Positions 26,147 to 34,700 of a DNA stretch of 64,000 nt are shown piece by piece. The stretch is from contig NZ_CP046052.1 in NCBI RefSeq assembly GCF_004802635.2, positions 1 to 64,000 of the forward strand, read 5' to 3'. Below the pieces are notes generated by a model. That model was given only the letters and a program-made list of their open reading frames with translations. It was not told where the DNA came from and did not search any database. The translations under genes were made by a program, and so were the position numbers. The stretch comes from Methylocystis heyeri. Its GTDB lineage: Bacteria; Pseudomonadota; Alphaproteobacteria; Rhizobiales; Beijerinckiaceae. Each line of letters starts with the position of its first letter. Within the stretch, counting starts at the first letter, position 1.

Positions 26147-26905
26147 ATGATCTCATTCTTCAAGCACAGAGCTGCTTCCCGCAAGGAAGCTGGCGGCGCC
26201 TCGGCGCCTGCAGGAACCCGCATCTACGCGATAGGAGACATCCACGGTCGATTGGATCTGCTGACGCGCCTTTCGAACCGGCTGCGCGAGGATATGGCCG
26301 CCAATCCCTGTGAGAATGCGACAATCGTTCTTTTGGGCGATTACGTAGACAGAGGTCCCGATTCTGCCGGCGTGATCGATTGGATCATGGATGGCGGGCT
26401 TCCTGCGCCCTATCACGCCTTGCGCGGCAATCACGAAGCTACGCTGCTCAACTTTCTCGACGACGTCTCGGTGCTGGAAGAGTGGCGCAGATTCGGCGGA
26501 CTCGAAACGCTCGGATCATATGGAGTCGACGTCCGGGAGCCGATGCGGGGAAGAGCTTACGCGGAGGCGCAGGCTCGATTCAGAGAGGCGCTGCCTTCGG
26601 CGCATCTCGATTTCTATCACGGCGCCGCGCTGTCCTGGAGCGCAGGAGACTATTTTTTCTGTCACGCGGGAGTGAAGCCGGGCGTGCCTCTGACGCTGCA
26701 GCAGGAATACGATCTCCTCTGGATCCGCGACGAATTCAATCTTTATCGGGGTTCCTTCGAGAAGATCGTCGTTCACGGCCATACGCCCGTCGATGCCCCG
26801 GAGTCGCTGCCGAATCGCATCAATGTTGACACGGGCGCTTACGCCACCGATGTCCTGACGGCGGTGGCGCTGGAGCGCGACGAGCGCCGTTTCATCACGA
26901 GCTGA
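26147..26905 (+). CDS. PPP-family serine/threonine phosphatase-like metallophosphoesterase
   Basis: This 252-residue protein belongs to the bacterial PPP (PrpA/ApaH-like) metallophosphatases. The two-metal site is complete: YAIGDIHGRLDLL, VLLGDYVDRGPDS, ALRGNHE, FCHAGVKPG and VVHGHTP. Length is typical for the single-domain PPP group that removes phosphate from Ser/Thr or Tyr. It is divergent from the sugar transferase and inside the exopolysaccharide region, where a phosphatase could oppose the tyrosine kinase; that link is inference. The ATG at 26147 begins 20-odd residues before the first motif. Confidence 0.88.
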   Translation: MISFFKHRAASRKEAGGASAPAGTRIYAIGDIHGRLDLLTRLSNRLREDMAANPCENATIVLLGDYVDRGPDSAGVIDWIMDGGLPAPYHALRGNHEATLLNFLDDVSVLEEWRRFGGLETLGSYGVDVREPMRGRAYAEAQARFREALPSAHLDFYHGAALSWSAGDYFFCHAGVKPGVPLTLQQEYDLLWIRDEFNLYRGSFEKIVVHGHTPVDAPESLPNRINVDTGAYATDVLTAVALERDERRFITS

Positions 26906-26914
26906 AAGCGCATT

Positions 26915-27583
26915 TCACTTTTTTCGCGCGGGCGCGGGATAGCAGCCGACGCCTTTTTGGCCGTCCTTGGAGGGTTCCAGAAACGACGCGCAATCGAAAT
27001 CAGGATCGACCGGCGGCGGCGGCGGCACGGCGCCGCGGTCGCCGGCAGGCGCGTTCGACAGGCCGAACTCCTGCGACGTTCCTTTCGCCGGAGAACCGGC
27101 GGGTTCGGCGCGCCAGGACTCGCGGGCTTTCTGGCCAATGGAGAAATTGACGCCTGCGTCTCTCCTCGCGATCGCGCGAGGCGAAAAACTGATATGCGGT
27201 CCCGCAGTGAAGGGAGTGGTCACGGGGTCCCTGCCGGAGGACGTCACGACGAAGCCCTGTTGGCGGGGCGAGAAATATATGCCCGATTTCTTTCCGGCCC
27301 ATCCGTCCGCGCCCTTGAAGCCCAAACTGCAGCCCGCGTCGGGAAAGAGTTTTTCGCAAGCCTCGCGGGTTGGAAAGCGCGGGGCTTTCTCTTCGAATTC
27401 CGCTTTGGAATTCGCCACGGCGTTTGCGCATTGCTCGGCGGTGAATTTGCCGGCGCCCATGCAGTTCTGTTCCGACCGGAACCTGTAGTCGCCCCGTGTC
27501 TGTGCGAAGAGGTTCGTCGACGCGCATAATGCGAGCCCGGCGATAATCAGGAGCGAGCCACTCGGCGCAACGTATCGTCCCAC
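26915..27583 (-). CDS. DUF1190/YgiB-like secreted protein
   Basis: The 222-residue product has a signal peptide (LLIIAGLALCASTNLFA) and resembles the DUF1190 (YgiB) family: RSEQNCMGAGKFTAEQCANAVANSKAEFEEKAPRF split around conserved Cys, then REACEKLFPDAGCSLG. The C-terminal part is Pro/Ser-rich and ends with two further Cys. The start is a GTG at 27583 after GGGAG. It is convergent with the phosphatase and divergent from the export gene. DUF1190 has no established biochemical role; the assignment is moderate. Confidence 0.7.
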   Translation of the reverse strand: MGRYVAPSGSLLIIAGLALCASTNLFAQTRGDYRFRSEQNCMGAGKFTAEQCANAVANSKAEFEEKAPRFPTREACEKLFPDAGCSLGFKGADGWAGKKSGIYFSPRQQGFVVTSSGRDPVTTPFTAGPHISFSPRAIARRDAGVNFSIGQKARESWRAEPAGSPAKGTSQEFGLSNAPAGDRGAVPPPPPVDPDFDCASFLEPSKDGQKGVGCYPAPARKK

Positions 27584-27787
27584 AGTCTCCCGCCCGTTTT
27601 GCGATTTCTCAAAAAGGTCATGCTATATTAGCAATATGTCGGGCGGATATGAACAGTGTGTCGGCCGTTAATCATGTTTGTTGACGATGGTTAATAGTGG
27701 TTGCAAAGCCCGTTCCGGAATGGCAGTTCTTCTTGCAAGCCGATTTCGGCCCCGAACAGCTGTTTCTCTCAAATTCGCGAGAGGCGT

Positions 27788-28369
27788 ATGAATATCGGAA
27801 GAACCGTTCGGGCGCTCATGTGCGTCTTTTTGTTGCTCACTCAGGCGGCGTGCGACAGCCTCCCTTTTAGTTCCGACGTCGCCAACGACCCGCCGATGCC
27901 TTCCCAGAACGCCATGAAAGTTCAGGCGGGCGATAAGCTGAAGGTCACAGTTTTCGGCGAAGACAAGCTGACGGGCGAATATGAAATCGACCCGGGTGGA
28001 AGCCTGTCGCTGCCGCTCGCCGGCACGGTCCAGGCGGCGGGACTGACGAAGCACGAACTGGAGCAGTTGCTCTCCAAGAAGTTGAGCAGCGGCAATTACC
28101 TCAAAGATCCCAAAGTTACGGTCGACATCGCTACATTCAGGCCGTTCTATGTTCTCGGCGAGGTGGAAAAGCCGGGCGAATATCAGTTCCGCAGCGGATT
28201 GAACGTCATGAGCGCGATCGCGGTGGCTGGAGGGGCGACTTATCGCGCGAGCCATTCCCGCGTGATGATACAGCGGGCGGGCCAGACCGAATTCGTCGAA
28301 TACAACCAGTCTCCCACGGTCGGAATCTACCCCGGCGATCTCATCAAGGTGCCCGAGCGCTATTTCTAA
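27788..28369 (+). CDS. Polysaccharide export lipoprotein (Wza/GumB/ExoF-like)
   Basis: This 193-residue protein is an outer-membrane polysaccharide export component. The signal peptide ends in a lipobox, LTQAAC, so it should be a lipoprotein. The export domain begins VQAGDKLKVTVFGEDKLTGE and continues with the SLSLPLAGTVQAAGLT segment. A SLBB-like repeat follows (FYVLGEVEKPGEYQFRSGLNV). It is short compared with Wza because it lacks a C-terminal pore helix, like many alphaproteobacterial members. It pairs functionally with the Wzz/BY-kinase gene nearby, although the two are on opposite strands. Confidence 0.9.
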   Translation: MNIGRTVRALMCVFLLLTQAACDSLPFSSDVANDPPMPSQNAMKVQAGDKLKVTVFGEDKLTGEYEIDPGGSLSLPLAGTVQAAGLTKHELEQLLSKKLSSGNYLKDPKVTVDIATFRPFYVLGEVEKPGEYQFRSGLNVMSAIAVAGGATYRASHSRVMIQRAGQTEFVEYNQSPTVGIYPGDLIKVPERYF

Positions 28370-28478
28370 GGCGCTCGGCTCCGGGGCGACGCGAAAAACG
28401 CAGATCAGCCGGAAGCCGTGTGACGACCCGAAGAATGCGATTAATCGGGAACCTCATGCGCCAGGAAACTCGCGATTT

Positions 28479-28507
28479 GGAGCATGTTCCCAAAAAATGC
28501 AAAGCGG
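28479..28507 (-). repeat. Dispersed intergenic repeat, family 3, copy a (half element)
   Basis: GGAGCATGTTCCCAAAAAAT and the next bases GCAAAGCGG match the reverse complement of 40833-40860. Only the left arm is well kept here; the expected right arm is degenerate. Confidence 0.5.
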
Positions 28508-28545
28508 CTTCTGGAAAAGCGCAATGCGCAACAAATAACTTTAGG

Positions 28546-28577
28546 AGTGCGTTCGGCTCTGTTCAAACCGAACGCGC
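28546..28577 (-). repeat. Palindromic intergenic repeat, family 2, copy c
   Basis: Read on the minus strand this is AGCGCGTTCGGTTTGAACAG followed by AGCCGAACGCACT, an imperfect palindrome that matches the copies at 12331 and 15161. It lies just after the stop of the Wzc-coupled membrane protein. Confidence 0.6.
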
Positions 28578-28594
28578 TGTAGTCCCGCGAAGAG

Positions 28595-29269
28595 TCAGTG
28601 CTGGGCGTCGAGCGCTTGCAGCCAGAACCGGCCGCCGTCTCCGCGGGCTTGCAGCTCCTGCTTCATGGCTTCCTGAACGCGAGGCGATTTGGCCGCAAAT
28701 GCTTCCCTAACCAATATGGCCTGATCCAAAAGCACGCGTCGCGCGAGATCGACCAGATCGTTCATCGTCGTTCGCTGCATGTCGCGCGGCAGAAACTCCC
28801 ACAGTTCGATCTGATCTAGCGTGCGATAAAGCATCGTCTGGAGTTCTCGCGGATGCGTGACGCTCGACATCTGCAAGGCTTCGGTGATTTCGTCCAGCGC
28901 CGCGCCCCGATTCCAACGCAGCCGCGCCAATTCCAGCCACTCTTGCCCTGCGGTCGGCTCGACCGTCAGAAAGTCGATCAGCTTTTTTTCTTCTACGGGC
29001 GGGTTTTGAAGCGCCTTCTGGAGTAGGAAAAGCGTCTTCATAGCCCGTGAGGATACGCCCGGCTCAGACCGCCAGCGCTCGACCCGCGTCAAGGCGTCGA
29101 CAATCTCTTTGCGGCGCTTGGCGTCGGAAACGTTCTTCCGAGGTTGCAGAAGAGCGAAAGCCGCGGCGTCGTCGAAACCGAAACTGACGAGTCGCCATCC
29201 TTCGATCAGGACGGCGGTTGAAACCGCCATAACGCCGGCGGCTATCAGGGCGGAGCGCAGCGGCGGCAT
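28595..29269 (-). CDS. Uncharacterised membrane-anchored protein coupled to the BY-kinase
   Basis: This 224-residue protein has one N-terminal membrane helix (ALIAAGVMAVSTAVLIEGW) and an otherwise helical, TPR-like periplasmic part with no motif I know. The ATG at 29269 uses TTGAGG as its ribosome binding site, and that sequence overlaps the TGA stop of the upstream BY-kinase gene, so the two are translationally coupled. This points to a role in exopolysaccharide assembly. A family-2 palindrome lies 17 bases after its stop codon. Confidence 0.75.
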   Translation of the reverse strand: MPPLRSALIAAGVMAVSTAVLIEGWRLVSFGFDDAAAFALLQPRKNVSDAKRRKEIVDALTRVERWRSEPGVSSRAMKTLFLLQKALQNPPVEEKKLIDFLTVEPTAGQEWLELARLRWNRGAALDEITEALQMSSVTHPRELQTMLYRTLDQIELWEFLPRDMQRTTMNDLVDLARRVLLDQAILVREAFAAKSPRVQEAMKQELQARGDGGRFWLQALDAQH

Positions 29270-29277
29270 ACACGACC

Positions 29278-31497
29278 TCAATTGTGGTAGTATTTTTTGT
29301 AGTAATAGCCGCTGTAGTGTCCATAGGCTCCGTATTTTGGGGTCTGGCTTTCGTCGACGACGGTAAGGGCGACGCCGGCGAGCTTATGGCCGCTGGCGAA
29401 ATAATCGGTGTTGTGTGCGGCGGTTTCGCGCTTGGTGGTCTGCCAGCGCACCACGAACACCACCTTGTCGACGATCGGCGTCAGCACCTTGGCGTCGATG
29501 ACCGGTTCGACCGGGGGAGAATCGATCACGATGTAATCGTACACGTCGCGCAGCTTCTCGACGAAGCGCTTCATGCGCTCCGAGCCGAGGAGATCGGGCG
29601 GATTTTGCGATTTCATGCCGGCGGGAATGACGGTCACGCCGAGCTGCTGCGAGGCGATCTGCTCGAAGGGCGTGCCGGCGGTCAGGAAATCCACCAGCCC
29701 GGGCTTGTCCTCCAGCCCGAAATATTTGCTCGTCGACGGATGGCGAAGGTCGCCGTCGATCAGCAGGACCCGCTGCCCGGCCTTGCCGGCCGACAGCGCC
29801 AGGCTCAGCGCCAGCGTCGATTTGCCTTCGCTGGGGATCGAGGAGGTGATCAGGATCGCCTTGGCCGGATGGTCCACGTCCGCCATCTGGATGCCGACGC
29901 GGATCGCCCGCACCACCTCGGCGTAGCGCGACAGCGGCTTGGCGAGCAGATACTGCCCGGGGTCGGCCACCTTGCCGTCGATCCGGCGGTCCTTCTCGGC
30001 CAGCAGCGGAATAGCGCCCAGCACCGGATAGCCCAGCTTGTCCTCGACCTCGCGCGAGCTCGAGAAGCCGGAGTTGAGCATGTCCAGCGCGATCGCGCCG
30101 CCGGTTCCCAGCAGCAGGCCGACCAGCCCCGCCAGCGCCTCCACGACGCCCTTCTTGGGGAAGGAGGGCGAGATCGGCTTGGTCGCCGGGGAGATCACCC
30201 GCGCTTCGCGCTCCTCGAAGCTCGACTGCTCCTGGGTGATCTTGGCGCGCGACATGAAATTCTCGAACAGCGTCTTGTTCGAGGCGTTGATGCGCTCCAG
30301 TTCGCGCAGCCGCACCGCGACGCCGTTGTCCTGCCCGGTCAGGCCCGTCACCTGGTCGAGGCTGTTCTGCAGCGAGGCCTCGCGCGATTTGGCGACGTCG
30401 TAATCGTTCTTCAGATTGATCAGGATGCGCTTGATTTCCTCGGCGATCGAGCGGTCGATGTCGCGCCGCTCCGCCCGCGCGTTGATCAGCAGCGGATGCT
30501 GGTCGCCGTAATGCGCGAGAAGATCGGCCTCCTTGCGCGCCACTTCGGCCTGCTGCCGGCGCAGCTCCGAGATCACCGAGGAATGCACGACGTCGGGGAT
30601 GGCCTGCACATTGCCGCCGCGCGAGGTGACCTGCGCCGCCTGCTCGTATTTGGCCCGCTTCTCGGCGGCGTCGGCCCGCGCCGAAATCAGCTTGCCGTTG
30701 AGCTCGGAAAGCTGCTGCTCGGAAATCGTGACCTTGTTCTCGCCGCCGGTGCCCTGGAGATTATGCTCCTTGCGGAATCGCGACACCGCCTCTTCCGATT
30801 GGCGCAGCTGGTCCTGCAGCCCCTCCATGCGCTCGGCCAGCCACACCGAAGCGCGTTTGGCGGCGTCGTAGCGCGCGTCGAGCTGATCGACCACATAGGC
30901 GTCCGCCACCGCATTGGCGAGGCGCGCCGCCTTGGCGGGGTCTTCCGAGGTCACCGAGATCGACAGCACATAGGTGCGGTTGACGCGGGCGACTTCGAGA
31001 GCGTCCTTCAATTTCTTGATCGAGTTCAGAACCTCCGGCGGAATGCCGCTCCCCGCGCCGGAGCCGCTCTTGTCCGCCTCGTCGGACCGCAGCAGCCCGG
31101 CCAGAAAGCCGAGCAGGCCGGTGTGCGCGCTGGGGCCGAATTCGGGGTCCTGGGTCAGCTTTTCCTTTTCCACCACCCGGCGCAGCAGATTGGTCGACTG
31201 GATCACGGAAAGCTGGCTGTCGACGTTGCCGGTCTCCAGATTGAGCTCGGGCAGGATGTTGTCGCCGCCGAAGATCTTTTCCTTGCGCGGCTCCAGCAGC
31301 ACCTGCGCCATGGCGGTGTAGCGCGGCGCTATGGTCAGCGTGATCAGAAAGGCGAGAACCATCACGCACGCGGCGCAGGCGAGGATCAGTTTCCAGCGGC
31401 GGTGCAGGAAGTCCTGCACCTGGCGCAGGTCGATCGCATCGTCTTCGGCGCCTCCCTCGATCGCTCGCGTCAATTTGGAAGGAATCTTGCCGTGCAT
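29278..31497 (-). CDS. Polysaccharide co-polymerase/tyrosine autokinase (Wzz-BY-kinase fusion)
   Basis: The 739-residue protein fuses a Wzz chain-length domain to a bacterial tyrosine kinase, as in ExoP, GumC-Wzc and VpsO. Helix one is LILACAACVMVLAFLITLTIA; a long coiled-coil periplasmic region (about 150-430) ends at helix two (ALAGLVGLLLGTGGAIALDM). The kinase has Walker A SSIPSEGKSTLA, Walker A' VLLIDGDLRHPS and Walker B VIDSPP. The C-terminal tail carries the Tyr cluster YGAYGHYSGYYYKKYYHN, the expected autophosphorylation sites. Start ATG 31497 follows AAAGAGAG. It controls polymer length and export. Confidence 0.95.
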   Translation of the reverse strand: MHGKIPSKLTRAIEGGAEDDAIDLRQVQDFLHRRWKLILACAACVMVLAFLITLTIAPRYTAMAQVLLEPRKEKIFGGDNILPELNLETGNVDSQLSVIQSTNLLRRVVEKEKLTQDPEFGPSAHTGLLGFLAGLLRSDEADKSGSGAGSGIPPEVLNSIKKLKDALEVARVNRTYVLSISVTSEDPAKAARLANAVADAYVVDQLDARYDAAKRASVWLAERMEGLQDQLRQSEEAVSRFRKEHNLQGTGGENKVTISEQQLSELNGKLISARADAAEKRAKYEQAAQVTSRGGNVQAIPDVVHSSVISELRRQQAEVARKEADLLAHYGDQHPLLINARAERRDIDRSIAEEIKRILINLKNDYDVAKSREASLQNSLDQVTGLTGQDNGVAVRLRELERINASNKTLFENFMSRAKITQEQSSFEEREARVISPATKPISPSFPKKGVVEALAGLVGLLLGTGGAIALDMLNSGFSSSREVEDKLGYPVLGAIPLLAEKDRRIDGKVADPGQYLLAKPLSRYAEVVRAIRVGIQMADVDHPAKAILITSSIPSEGKSTLALSLALSAGKAGQRVLLIDGDLRHPSTSKYFGLEDKPGLVDFLTAGTPFEQIASQQLGVTVIPAGMKSQNPPDLLGSERMKRFVEKLRDVYDYIVIDSPPVEPVIDAKVLTPIVDKVVFVVRWQTTKRETAAHNTDYFASGHKLAGVALTVVDESQTPKYGAYGHYSGYYYKKYYHN

Positions 31498-31646
31498 CGA
31501 AAAAACTCTCTTTAAGGCGCGCTCTCGCTTCTCTGGTAGTGCAGGTCGCAAGAGGTTAGCAAGCGATATCCAATAATTGCATCACAGCCGCATGTCACGC
31601 TGTGGATCAATTGCGGCGCGCCGGCGCCGGCAGCCTTCCAGGGGCC

Positions 31647-33182
31647 CTAAAGCGAGGTTCGCTCCCGGCTGCTCCATGATTGCGCGACGCCCGCCCCGAT
31701 CAGCGCCGCCCAGGTGAGCGCAATCGCCTGAATCTGGATGCTGAAGTCGACGAAGGCGTGCAGGGCGAGGATCGTCGTGGCGGCGCTGGCGGCGAGCGGG
31801 GCCGTGGCCGCGGCTTTTCGGGTGAGGGCGGCGCGTACGCACTTGCCGAACAGATAAAGGAGGGCGCCGAACAGGGCCAGCGCCAGCGGGACGCCCAGCC
31901 CCTGAAGCGCTTCGAGGTAGCTGTTGTGGCATTTGTCCCAAACCCCGAGGATGCCGACCGACCTGTCCCGATACATCGGGAAGACGTCCTGGAAGGTCCC
32001 ATCCCCGAACCCCAACAGCGGTGCGTCCGAAATCGAGCGCCAGGTCAGGCCGTAGGCCGCAAGGCGGTCGTCCGACGCCAAACCCTCGGTCGTCAATCGA
32101 TCGGCCAGAAAGTCGCCGTAATTCAAAAAGGCCGCGCCTATGGCCAGCGTGCTCAACAACAGGGTGAAACCGACGGCCGTCGCGTTTTTGCGGCCGCGTA
32201 CGGCCACAAGCGACAGGCAGGCGAGAATCCCCCCGACGGTCGCCGCGACTCCCCCTCGTGATCCGGTCAGAACGAGAGCCGCTCCAATGACGAAGGCGCA
32301 TGAAATCCATAATCCGCCATCCCCCGCGGTGATGGCGACAAAGCCGGCAATCCGCCGCCCGAGCGAGGCTGCGCGATTTTGCGTCTCCCTCAGGTAAACG
32401 GTGGAAATCAGGCTGAAACAGCAGACGAGGCCGATTCCGGCGTAGGTGGCGTAGGAATTCCGATTGACGAATGTGGAAGTCAGCGAATCCGTGTAGCCTT
32501 CCTTTTCGAACCAGAGAATCGTCTTCGGAAATATATAGAAGGCGACGATGCCGTAGGCTGCGTAGACGGCGCCGATGATCGCCACCGCCTGGACGAGGCG
32601 CCACGCTCTTTCGGCGGATCGGCACATCTGCAACGCCAGCCAGAACGTCAGGCCGTAAGTGGCGAAGCGCAAAAGCGCCAAAACGGTGTCCTCCCGGCTC
32701 ACGCTGATGGAGCCGGGAAAATCGCGCTTCAGGAGGTCTCTGGCCATTTGCCAGACCGGATGCTGATAGGCTCGGGGGATCGAGGGGGCCATCTGGAGCC
32801 ATGACCACAAGCAGACCGCGGCGAATATGAGCGCGGCGGGCCAGATGCGGCCGATCGAGACGGGATGCCGCTTCCCGCTCCAAAGCAGCGTCGCCTCGTA
32901 AGCCAGGGTCAAGGCGGCGATTCCGATCGCGTTCACGCCCCAGATGGCCGGCCGATTGGAGGCGAACCAAAAGGGCGCCCAGGCCAGCATCGCCAGGAAG
33001 CAGTAAAACAGCGCATCCTCGACCGAGCGCCGGCTCGGCGGAGCTGACGCGGAGGAATCGGTTTCTCCGGAATCCGGACCTCTGCTCTTTCCCGCGTTCC
33101 GGGAGCCCGTCGCCGACGCGCGAGAAAGGAGGCTTCGGACGAACTCGAAGCCCTGACCGGAGAATTCGGGGGTCGCTTTCAA
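31647..33182 (-). CDS. O-antigen ligase/polymerase family membrane protein (Wzy-like)
   Basis: This 511-residue protein has a 55-residue polar N-terminus and about eleven membrane helices. The large periplasmic loop with TSTFVNRNSYATYAGIGL and the later LTGSRGG segment are typical of the O-antigen ligase/Wzy superfamily; RNSYA is the family's conserved Arg/Asn/Tyr motif. A second loop contains LLGFGDGTFQDVFP and DKCHNSYLEALQGLG. It most likely polymerises repeat units in the periplasm. It starts with TTG at 33182 after GGGGAAGGAAGG, a strong ribosome binding site. It precedes the BY-kinase on the same strand. Confidence 0.85.
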   Translation of the reverse strand: MKATPEFSGQGFEFVRSLLSRASATGSRNAGKSRGPDSGETDSSASAPPSRRSVEDALFYCFLAMLAWAPFWFASNRPAIWGVNAIGIAALTLAYEATLLWSGKRHPVSIGRIWPAALIFAAVCLWSWLQMAPSIPRAYQHPVWQMARDLLKRDFPGSISVSREDTVLALLRFATYGLTFWLALQMCRSAERAWRLVQAVAIIGAVYAAYGIVAFYIFPKTILWFEKEGYTDSLTSTFVNRNSYATYAGIGLVCCFSLISTVYLRETQNRAASLGRRIAGFVAITAGDGGLWISCAFVIGAALVLTGSRGGVAATVGGILACLSLVAVRGRKNATAVGFTLLLSTLAIGAAFLNYGDFLADRLTTEGLASDDRLAAYGLTWRSISDAPLLGFGDGTFQDVFPMYRDRSVGILGVWDKCHNSYLEALQGLGVPLALALFGALLYLFGKCVRAALTRKAAATAPLAASAATTILALHAFVDFSIQIQAIALTWAALIGAGVAQSWSSRERTSL

Positions 33183-33395
33183 TTAGCCTTCCTTCCCCAT
33201 GTCGGGCTCTTGTCGGGCGTGCAATGTGTCTCGCAAAACTGGCGGCGCATCTATCATTTTTTTCGCCGGGCCGCCAGCCGGCGTCGATCGGCGGCGCAAC
33301 CGGGAGGGTCGCCGTTCCTCGGCATGCGAGGCCTCCGGGCGCATGACGCGCAAAGCGGCGTTCGCGGCGGCCGGAGCTAAAGATTTTGTGGAGAG

Positions 33396-33480
33396 TGGTG
33401 GGGGAAGTAGGACTCGAACCTACGAAGGCTAAGCCAGGGGATTTACAGTCCCCCCCCTTTGCCGCTCGGGACATTCCCCC
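33396..33480 (-). tRNA. tRNA-Tyr (GTA)
   Basis: Read on the minus strand, a GGGGGAA/TTCCCCC acceptor stem, a long variable arm, the TTCGAGTC T-loop and an encoded CCA end identify a class II tRNA. The anticodon loop CTGTAAA gives GTA (33444-33446). Coordinates include CCA. Confidence 0.96.
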
Positions 33481-33484
33481 ACTG

Positions 33485-33531
33485 GTCTGGATGGTTGGGC
33501 TCCAGACGAACGACCCTGCCGAAGCAGGGTC
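33485..33531 (-). other. Two hairpins in the tRNA-Tyr leader
   Basis: GTCTGGA/TCCAGAC (33485-33491, 33501-33507) and GACCCTGC/GCAGGGTC with a CGAA loop (33512-33531) are perfect stems lying between the predicted promoter and the tRNA. They would be in the precursor's 5' leader. Confidence 0.55.
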
Positions 33532-33543
33532 ATGAGCAACGCG

Positions 33544-33572
33544 CTTATGCGGAATTATGACGGTTCGGTCAA
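33544..33572 (-). promoter_or_regulatory. Sigma-70-type promoter for tRNA-Tyr
   Basis: On the minus strand TTGACC (-35) and CATAAG (-10) are separated by exactly 17 bases, about 65 bases upstream of the mature tRNA. Confidence 0.6.
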
Positions 33573-33628
33573 CCCCCAAAACATCGTCGCCGGGCTCTTC
33601 TCGACAGGAGAACGCCGGCGGCGGGGGT

Positions 33629-34687
33629 TCAACCGCCGTCGGAGTCGAGGTTTCTGCGCGCCGCTTCCGCCCGAAGCGAAAACACGCGCGGGGCGAAACG
33701 GGTCGAATCGAGAATCGGCTGGGCTCCCCTGATCAATTGGGGAGAGGTCGAATCCTCCGGATCGCGCGCCGCGGCCGGCGCAGCTTCGGCTGCGATCTCG
33801 GCCAGGTCGGGGCGCCGGGGCGGGAGGGGAACCTCGGTCTCGCGATCCCGAGACTCCGGCGCGAGGCCGCCGCGGGCCTGCCCGAGATAGGCGACGCGAA
33901 GGCCGTCGGCCTCGGGCCTTGCGGCGACGGCCCGGCGCGCTTCGGCGTCGCCCGCAAGACGGGCCAGAGCGGGGGGAACCGGCGCACGATCGGGGGCGAC
34001 GATGCGCGTGGGCCCCGGGGGAGCGTCCTCCGGCCGGTTAAGCGCGCTCGCGACCGCGACTCTCACATTCTCGGCGATATCATGGAGAGGATCGGCCGCG
34101 GCGGGCGGCGGAGGCCGATTGGTTTTTCTGGAAGCGATCATCACGCCGCTGTCGTCGTGCAGGCAATTGCGCATGCCGAGCGCGATCAGCTCCGTGCCGC
34201 GCAGGACCTTATATTGGCGCGTGAGATAGCCGAGGCGCCCGCGAACGGCTGAAGGATAGCTTTCGAACAAGCGATCGGACACGCCGAGGTCGACCTCGCG
34301 GGTGATGGCGTTGTAGGCCTGATGGAATTTCACCTGCGCGTCGGGATAGACGCAGACATTGGGAAGGCTCAGCGCGAGCGTGCAGGCGGAACGGCACTCG
34401 TGCAGGCGAACCTCGCGATTCTCGCGCCGGTAAAGCTCGGTCTGCGCTTCATATTCGCTTACCAGGCCGCCGACGTCCTTATAGACGACGACAGGCTGCG
34501 GCGATGGCGGCGGCGTTAGATAGCCCAAGACTTCAAACCCTCTACGCAACGAGACTTTCACCAGAAATTCACCACGACAGGGTGAACGATCTGTTAAAAG
34601 CGGGAGTTCGCGCCCGATATCATTCGGTGAGAGGGCTAGACGCGAAAACAGGGATTTTTGAGGCGGCGGCGCGGCCATGGCCGCCAT
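33629..34687 (-). CDS. ClpP/crotonase-like (COG3904-type) putative serine protease
   Basis: The 352-residue protein contains a domain resembling periplasmic ClpP-like proteins: PVVVYKDVGGLVSEYEAQTE, then the putative nucleophile segment ECRSACTLALSL and, about 25 residues later, VKFHQAY with the likely catalytic His. The C-terminal 150 residues are Pro/Ala/Arg-rich and probably disordered. No signal peptide is visible from the ATG at 34687 (AGGA upstream), so location is uncertain. It follows the NrtR-like gene by 13 bases and is likely co-transcribed. Protease activity is inferred. Confidence 0.65.
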   Translation of the reverse strand: MAAMAAPPPQKSLFSRLALSPNDIGRELPLLTDRSPCRGEFLVKVSLRRGFEVLGYLTPPPSPQPVVVYKDVGGLVSEYEAQTELYRRENREVRLHECRSACTLALSLPNVCVYPDAQVKFHQAYNAITREVDLGVSDRLFESYPSAVRGRLGYLTRQYKVLRGTELIALGMRNCLHDDSGVMIASRKTNRPPPPAAADPLHDIAENVRVAVASALNRPEDAPPGPTRIVAPDRAPVPPALARLAGDAEARRAVAARPEADGLRVAYLGQARGGLAPESRDRETEVPLPPRRPDLAEIAAEAAPAAARDPEDSTSPQLIRGAQPILDSTRFAPRVFSLRAEAARRNLDSDGG

Positions 34688-34700
34688 AATTCCTAACGGA

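Noticed and set aside
29284-31515. 743-codon plus-strand open frame opposite the BY-kinase
   Set aside because: Fully antisense to a gene with clear Walker motifs; the translation is His/Arg/Gly-rich with no known domain.
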